NCBI GenBank assembly: GCA_035582835.1
Contig: JAYKAV010000424.1
Location: 38,259-102,258 of the forward strand
Reading direction: 5' to 3'
Origin: Phoebastria nigripes
Lineage: Eukaryota > Chordata > Aves > Procellariiformes > Diomedeidae
Length of the DNA: 64,000 bases
Part shown: in pieces, positions 57,601 to 64,000 of the stretch
Position numbering within the stretch: the stretch's first letter is position 1
How the letters are laid out: every line of letters starts with the position of its first letter
Position numbers and translations under genes: made by a program
Notes under the pieces: model-generated
Database searches by the model: none
What the model was told of the DNA's origin: nothing
What the model saw: only the letters and a program-made list of their open reading frames with translations

Positions 57601-60545
57601 AGCAAGATGCAGATGTAGTGAGATTTTTTCATCACTTTGTGAGTCATTTTCACATGTGCCTGTTATGTGGGCGCTCTAGAAGCTGAGAAAGAGCCCAGAA
57701 CAAAACTTCCTCTTCATTATCACTAGGCTGCGAAGAGGAGTAGGAGGCATTAGGAAATGCAAGCCTTAATGTTATTTCAAGTATGGTTTTCATAACAAGG
57801 ATTGAGTAGGAGGGATAAAAAGTTCCTACAGAGAACACAAGATGTATATGTGTAAAAGGAGAAATAATTTCTGCAGCTATGTCTAGACTAGTGTTTATGT
57901 AGTCTTGTAAATTAATTTAGTATATTGCCAACTAATTCTACTTAACATTCACCTTCGAAAATTATGATCCAGACATTTCATAAAGCCATGTGTTTAAATC
58001 TTAAGGGTTTGGATGCATGGAACACATAGGAGAAGCTCTCACAGAGCCTTGGTCTCAAGGACGGGCTTAATTTAAGCTGTGGGCTCTGATTCCATCACAG
58101 TCAGCAGGCCTACAACCATTGATATAACTAAGCACTTTGTGGAATTGGGACTAAACTGCCCTTTTCTCATTCAAGCTCCTATTACCTTTTCTTACAAAAA
58201 AAGTCTACAGTAATGAACATGTCCAGAGTGTGAAACTGGGAAGACTGAAATAACCATGATTCTTCTTGTCATGTCTAGAGCTCAAAGTCTTTCTGGGTGA
58301 ATTCTCTCAGTGAGTTGTCAGTGGATTTCTGGGACACATACATGGTGAAATTTAGCATCTTAAAAAAAAGAAATCAAAGAATAAAACATTTCTGCACATT
58401 TTATTTGCTGTAATGAACAAATGTGGAATCGGATATCATGGAACATTTTATACGGTAATTGTTACATTTACAGGAGAAGGTTCCATTTGGGCTCAAAACA
58501 TTGAGCAGGGAGAGAATTATGATTTGGCTGGTGCTGTCTCTCTCCTATTGCCTTGGCACTGGAGGGTTTCAGGTGAACAATATGATGCTACTTTAGCCAA
58601 AGCACACATTTTTCTTCACTGTTGAGAAGCTATTCCCCAACTTAAAGAGAATTGATGTTTTCACACATTGCTCTGTGTTCTCATGAAAGACTTGAAGGAG
58701 ATGCAGTCTGAGGCTTTGCTGAGAGCAAAATAACATCATTTTATCTCCCGAAGTGTGAGGATTCCTGGGGACAGTGCCAGGCTTAGCCATCAGCTACAGG
58801 CCATTGAAGCAACAGAGTGGGTACTGTTGGACATCCTAGTGACTTCTAACCTTTGTTAAAGTGCTCGTTGTATTAATACATGGGATGTTTTTCTTGATGT
58901 TTACACACACACAAGGGATGCCCTGAACACTGGCAACCTGGTGTGCCAATATTTACAGTTTTGGCAAGGGACCCCTTGAAAACATCTCTTCTTTTGGCCT
59001 CACAGCCTGGAAATCCCACTCCTAAGCCTGGCAACCAAATTAACTTTTGTCCAGTTAAGATCGTTTTCAACTTTGCTCTGACTGTTGTCTTACTCCCAGC
59101 TGAAAATCACTGCCTGCCACACAGCACAAGCCAACATGACTGATACCTGCAGTAACACTTCAGCCATCAGGGGAATGCATCCATACTGCAGGGCCCTGAC
59201 ATCCTGAGAAGCTGGGGCAGGATTGCTCGTTCATCCCCAGCATCACTGGGCACTTTAACTTTGAAAGATTTTGGTTTAGTACCCTATAAAACAGACAAGG
59301 AAAGTAAAATCCATTGGAGAGTCCAGGATGCTCCTATGTAATGCTGACCAGTGCCACCCTGAACCCAGCACAGGATGACAACTGGTGCTGCGGGGAACCA
59401 GCTAGGGAAAGGCTCTGGGGTGTGACTGCTCATGTAAGAAAAAGAGTGCATACCTATGATTTTGGGTCATTGTCTAAATGTGGATATACTCTAGTCTGGT
59501 GGGCGTTCATTGTAAGTGAACATCCATGGCCAGTTTGTAGTGTAATGACTCAGCAGAAGAGAAAACGAGCCCCTGAAATTGGTAGCTCTTTTCTACCAAT
59601 TAATAAAGTTAGCTGGCATAGACAGAAAGCAAAGAAAACTTGTCAGCTTGGCCTCCAGCCCAGGGAATTAGAAGCAAGATTAATTCCCTCTAACTTCGGC
59701 TGCCCAGCTGGGGTCCCTGCATAGGCACCTTGGAAAGGTGCTGGAGATCTGAAGAGAGTTCAAATGCCTCCTGAAGCTGGTAACCCATCAGGGCCAAGGA
59801 CAGAGCCTCATATCCACCCCCAGCTCCCACCCAAAGCTTCCCAGAGAGCCTGTATGGTGGAAGAGGAAAAGCAGAATCAAAGTGGAGCCCACTCCCTTTT
59901 AAGGTGAAGTCTTGGCTCTGTATAAAGTTGCGCCAGTGGCAAAAGGGATATCTTGCTCAGGTTTTTACAGGGCTTTGTCTTGTTAAGGGAAAAATGGGAC
60001 TCAGTTACTGTGCAACAGACTTGTCATGACATCTGCAGAGACCAGCTCAAAGATATCTGCAGAGCCTATTAAGTTTTTGAAGATAATTCTAGAAAAAAAA
60101 TCTAAAATAGTATTCTATCAGTAGTTATGCAATTCTAAGATGTTTAAGAATATTAGTTGACTTTTAAGTCAGAAGTTCTTACTTTGTGAATACCTGAAAA
60201 ACTCATTACAGGATAGAGTTCAAGTTGGGTTTTACCAAGAGATCATATTATAGACCCTCAAAGAAACTTGTTATGAGAGGCCACATTGCAAAAGCAGCTA
60301 CTCCATCTGTCCAACCAGTAGAGTGCACGCAGAAGGTTCATGTGTTGGGGCTGGCTTTCTAAGCTGAATTTTAAACAACTTTTCATAATGCCCTCCAGGA
60401 ATCTGTACACTCTGGTAATGATCTTACTGCAAATATATATGTTAACTTTGATATAACCACTGATGTTTATGCATAATGTATTTCCCTTTTTTCTTTCCAG
60501 AGACGTCAGAGAGACGTGACAGAAAACCTTGTGTATGTAATATAG
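54609..60545. other. Unique sequence, 5.9 kb, no gene recognised
   Basis: No coding exon or recognisable repeat. An A-rich tract lies at about 56010-56042. The purine-rich stretch 56700-56950 (plus) gives overlapping minus-strand frames of up to 120 codons with low-complexity Phe/Leu/Ser/Pro content. 57360-57640 is AT-rich and carries a CpG-containing near-palindrome at 57543-57558. Confidence 0.5.
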
Positions 60546-60766
60546 ACTCACAGAATAAGGTAGTTTGGAAGGAGCCTCTAAAGTCATCTAGTCTGCTCCC
60601 TGGCTCAAAGCAGGGCAAACTGCAAAGTTAAATCAGGCTGCTCAGGACCTCGTCCAGTAAAGTTTTGAAAACTACCAGGGATGTAGATTTCCACAGCCTC
60701 CTTGGGTCCCTCTTCCAGCGCTTCATCATTCTCACTGTGAGGGATTTTGTCCCTGTGCCCAGCTGA
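60546..60766 (-). mobile_element. Old CR1 LINE 3' fragment
   Basis: CACAGAATAAGGTAGTTTGG, then AGCCTCTAAAGTCATCTAGT, CTCAAAGCAGGGCAAACTGC and TCCACAGCCTCCTTGGGTCC, match an inverted CR1 3' region in order. Only about 220 bases remain and divergence is high, so this is one of the older CR1 copies. Confidence 0.8.
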
Positions 60767-63638
60767 AATAAACATTTCACAGTAAGGAAAACAGTGTAGG
60801 CTTTACCAGGGAGTTGTTAAGTCAGCCGCAGATTACTAATTCGGTCTTGAACTGCACCTAAGTAAGGCAATGTTGATTTGAAGGAAAAATGCATGTTGCA
60901 TAACATCAAGCATTGTTTCAGGGCATGTTCTAAGAAAACTGAAGTTAGATTAAAACATCTCAGAAAAGAAAGGTGTTCTGGGCAATTTTAACAATCGTTA
61001 TGTAGATCTGAATGGAAAATGCTTTGCAAATAATATCAAGGTGATAGAAAAGAGGTGGATAAAGATTGTCATGTATCTTTCTGGAAATAGCTTTCAGATA
61101 ACTTTTCTCAAAAGATATTTTGGTCTGTCAGATCACATAATCAAAACAGGCCAAATGCAAGAATTGATATTTTAAACAGGAGTAGTCTTAGCTTCCATTT
61201 CTTGACTCCTGAGTACTTCTTGAAAGGAGGCATTCATATGGAATTATTAGTGCAATATTTCAATGAACTATATGTGTGAGAGTCATTAGGAAACAGCTCT
61301 ACAACCTTTATTGTAGTGCTTTGGTGCTGCATTGTAGAGGTACGCAGGGAAAATCTTTGCAGTGGAAGTTGATGTTTATCCCATGATTATGATGCCAAGG
61401 CTTGACTTTGCAGGACCATAGAGAAGCCATCATGATTTATGTTAACCCTCATATCTCAGAAAGGCAAACAATGCAGTTCAGTCTATATGTCATATCCCAT
61501 CATTTGCAGTAGCAAAACTGTTCCGAGGAAGAGAGCAAAAATCACACAGGACCTAACAACAGAAGGATGACATGAATTTCTATCCCCTCAGTAGTCTGCA
61601 GCTCTCCAACTCATGTTTTCTCTGGGACATGTGAACGAAGTCAAAGTGTCCCAAAATGACCAGTGATTTTCAGTTTCTGCATTTTGTGGTGACTTCATAA
61701 GGGCTGGCAGGAAAGCCTCTGCCGCAAGGGGCAGCACAGGCAAAAGGCTGTTCTTCACAATGGCAATTCTCCTCATCCATTTCCCCCTTGTAACGAAGCC
61801 TTGGACAATTACCTTATGCTTAGCCACATACTGTGGCCTGGGCTCTGACTCCTCACATGGCATCCAGGTGGCATGGATGAGAGTCTAGGCTGTTCCACAC
61901 TAGAAGTCAGGCTTAGGTGACTTTCAGGTATGATCCTGAGAGTTTGCAGTTAAGTTTTGACTTGTGCTTCACCAGCAATGGAAATATACCTCTAATGGCA
62001 TGAGTTTCAAAATCTGCGCACTCCAACACTTTTGAAAACAAGCATCTCTTAAGGGGCCTGAGGTTAGTCACCTCATGGCATTAGTCACTTCAATGGCCTG
62101 AGCAAGCCAAGAACAACTTGTTTTCTACCTGTTCTAATATTCCCTCCTTCCTCCCCACCTGGCTCTGTATGGCAAATATCTACATTGCAATGGCCTCCTT
62201 ATGCCACACTCAAACACGCTGAATCCCTTGCTGAGTTAAATGGCTAGCATAATGTCAGTTCCTCAGTTTTGCAACTTTATATTTTAACCAGTGGTATACC
62301 TACAGTCCTGAAATTTGGCTCAAGACCTGTTTTTTTCCAAGCCCTGAACTCTTGAGTTGAAAATCTTGATCCAAGTAAGTGTCAGATTCCCACATCTTTT
62401 ATTTCTATTGTCTGCATTCACTTTGATTGTTGGCAGTCTGATTGCATTGGCAAAGTGCATTACATTCAGGTCATATCTTAGAATGAAATAAAAAACATCC
62501 AGACAAAAACAATAACAAAATTCATTCTCTTACTGATTCTGGAAAAACATACATAACTGCAGCTGTTCAGGCTCAATAAAGAACTTTTTGTGGGTTGTTT
62601 TTTTTTTTAAATACCAACTACTTAATGAGTTTTCAATTTTCCCCAAGCTATTTGTAACCAGTGCGCATTACATACAGCACATTCAGGCAGTGGCTAATGC
62701 CTTTGCCTCCAACATTTCTGTTTAACAGTAACAAGGGCTTCAGCAAAGCACTAAGTTGCTGTAAGTCAGTGGATAAGCAAAATCTATTCTGATTCCCAGT
62801 GCTGTTTCCAAGTGGTAAAGGGAAAGGAAGTTTCTTACTTTTTTTCTCTGCTCAAAAAACTTGTTCAGGCAAACTAAGGAATGTAAAGATATTTTTGCTT
62901 GCTCGTGACTATATTTGGCCACAATTTGCACTATTTCCAAGCCAAGAAAATTCAAGATGGATTGAACTCCTTCTGTGGTTTATGTTCCTGTGACTTTTGT
63001 TTCTACCAGGACTAATTAAGCATATTGCAAACAATTTTTTAAATGAAAGAGGAATCATAATGTTCCCCACTTCTCAGTATCTCCAGAATAGAGCAAAGCA
63101 CAGACATGAAGTTGTTCATTATAACCAGAGAAACACCCTCTGGTTATAGAGAAGGGAAAATAGATTAAAAATATTTTCTATCAACAACTTCCTTTCAAAT
63201 TGTCACACATGCTCTGACATTGGCATTCCTGGATAATACGGGATGGCCTATATTATTGATGGAAGGCAGCACTGTGTTGTCTTGTACAAAAAAATAGCTG
63301 TGAGATTTTTTGGTCTCCTATCTGGACAGATCTTCAACTAATGTAGGTTTATACCCACATTACACTGAGGTTTATTCCCTCCATTGGGCTATAGCATTAG
63401 AGACCACAGTAGTTAGAGGTATCCCAGGTGGATCATGGCTTGGTTGCTCAAGCTGAAAGGCAGATGTGGAGACTGGTCAGACCCTGTCCAGCCCCCCTGG
63501 CTGCACCCTGGGGTGCAGCGTGGACCATGCCCAGAGCACCCCAGTGCGGTGGTAGGGGCGGGGCAAAGCCTTCTCCTGGAGTTTACCTCACAAAGTCCCA
63601 CCTCTTCGCTGAAGTGAGTATCTCATCTCTAATGGCAG
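60767..63638. other. Unique sequence, no gene recognised
   Basis: No repeat or gene identified. The GC-rich patch 63430-63610 is open on both strands but shows no protein-like features. Within it CTGCACCC and GGGTGCAG (63501-63518) form a short inverted repeat. Confidence 0.5.
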
Positions 63639-64000
63639 ATCATAGAATCATAGAATCATTAAGGTTGGAAAAGACCTCTAAAATCAAGTCCAACCGTCAA
63701 CCCAACACCACCATGCCCCACTAAACCATGTCCCTAAGTGCCTCATCTACACGCCTTTTAAATACTTCCAGGGATGGTGACTCAACCACTTCCCTGGGCA
63801 GCCTGTTCCGATGCTTAACCACTCTTTCAGTAAAGACATTTTCCCTAATGTCCAATCTAAACCTCCCCTGGTGCAACTTGAGGCCATTTCGTCCTATCGC
63901 TAGTTGCTTGGCAGAAGAGACCAACACCCACCTCGCTGCAACCTCCTTTCAGGTAGTTGTAGAGGGCAACAAGGTCTCCCCTGAGCCTCCTCTTCTCCAG
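63639..64000 (-). mobile_element. CR1 LINE 3' portion, cut by the window end
   Basis: Two ATCATAGA octamers, then ATTAAGGTTGGAAAAGACCT and CACCACCATGCCCCACTAAA, give the inverted 3' end of the same subfamily as 7783. The body runs through the ORF2 C-terminus and is still matching (GAGCCTCCTCTTCTCCAG) at the last base, so the element continues to the right. Confidence 0.93.
63721..64000 (-). pseudogene. CR1 ORF2 C-terminal fragment, partial, with a frame disruption
   Basis: The natural ORF2 stop is TAG at the left edge (about 63723-63721), after EALRDMV. Going upstream, the frame contains [21 protein letters not shown] and [20 protein letters not shown], typical CR1 ORF2 tail blocks. Near 63885-63900 the reading frame changes: the GVGLF-type block that should come before it lies in another frame, so a small deletion is likely. 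The fragment is incomplete because of the window end. Confidence 0.85.

Noticed and set aside
1..64000. CRISPR arrays, operons, bacterial-type genes or phage elements
   Set aside because: The window is clearly vertebrate DNA by its LINE and LTR content. No regularly spaced direct repeats or dense coding arrangement exist.

Overview
The window looks like non-coding DNA from a bird, most likely a neoavian species. The evidence is the repeat content. There are at least eight CR1 LINE pieces, several ending in the bird-type terminal octamer (ATTCTATG on their own strand), with readable ORF2 reverse-transcriptase C-termini. There are four solo LTRs of avian endogenous-retrovirus type. There are also much older pieces that resemble L3/CR1, L2 and MIR elements. 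I found no host protein-coding gene that I can defend. The reading frames are short and mostly explained by repeats or by chance. The window is therefore probably intergenic or deep intronic.

Layout. 1-3.4 kb: unique DNA broken by a minus-strand solo LTR (444-1020). 3.4-3.9 kb: a CR1 end with an uninterrupted ORF2 C-terminus. 7.8-8.0 kb: two stacked, heavily truncated CR1 tails next to a perfect 42-bp palindrome. 11.3-15.3 kb: a MIR-like remnant, then an ancient L3-like LINE bordered by a 1,150-bp plus-strand LTR that carries an internal minisatellite. 24.16-24.30 kb: a chimeric SINE, with a tRNA-Val(AAC)-like head joined to a CR1-type tail. 26.0 kb: a long hairpin. 28.8-29.5 kb: an L2-like remnant. 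31.0-31.5 kb: a plus-strand solo LTR. 34.4-37.1 kb: a pentanucleotide microsatellite and two minus-strand CR1s, one reaching back through the reverse-transcriptase domain. 39.9 kb: an older CR1. 43.3-43.7 kb: a possible unidentified pseudogene fragment. 52.6-53.2 kb: the longest open frame (208 codons), unassigned. 54.0-54.6 kb: another solo LTR. 60.5 and 63.6 kb: further CR1 pieces, the last cut by the window end.

How the parts relate. The CR1 copies are the likely source of the enzymatic machinery for the SINE: its tail matches the sense strand of the CR1 end at 7.8 kb with only four differences in 38 bases. All four LTRs have TG...CA ends and perfect 5-bp target duplications (CCTGG, CTAGT, TTTAT, ATGTT). 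They are therefore separate insertions that each lost their internal region by LTR-LTR recombination. Every CR1 and L3-like piece points to the minus strand, while the SINE, the L2-like remnant and three of the four LTRs point to the plus strand. Family names and ages are judged from remembered consensus sequences, since no database search was possible.
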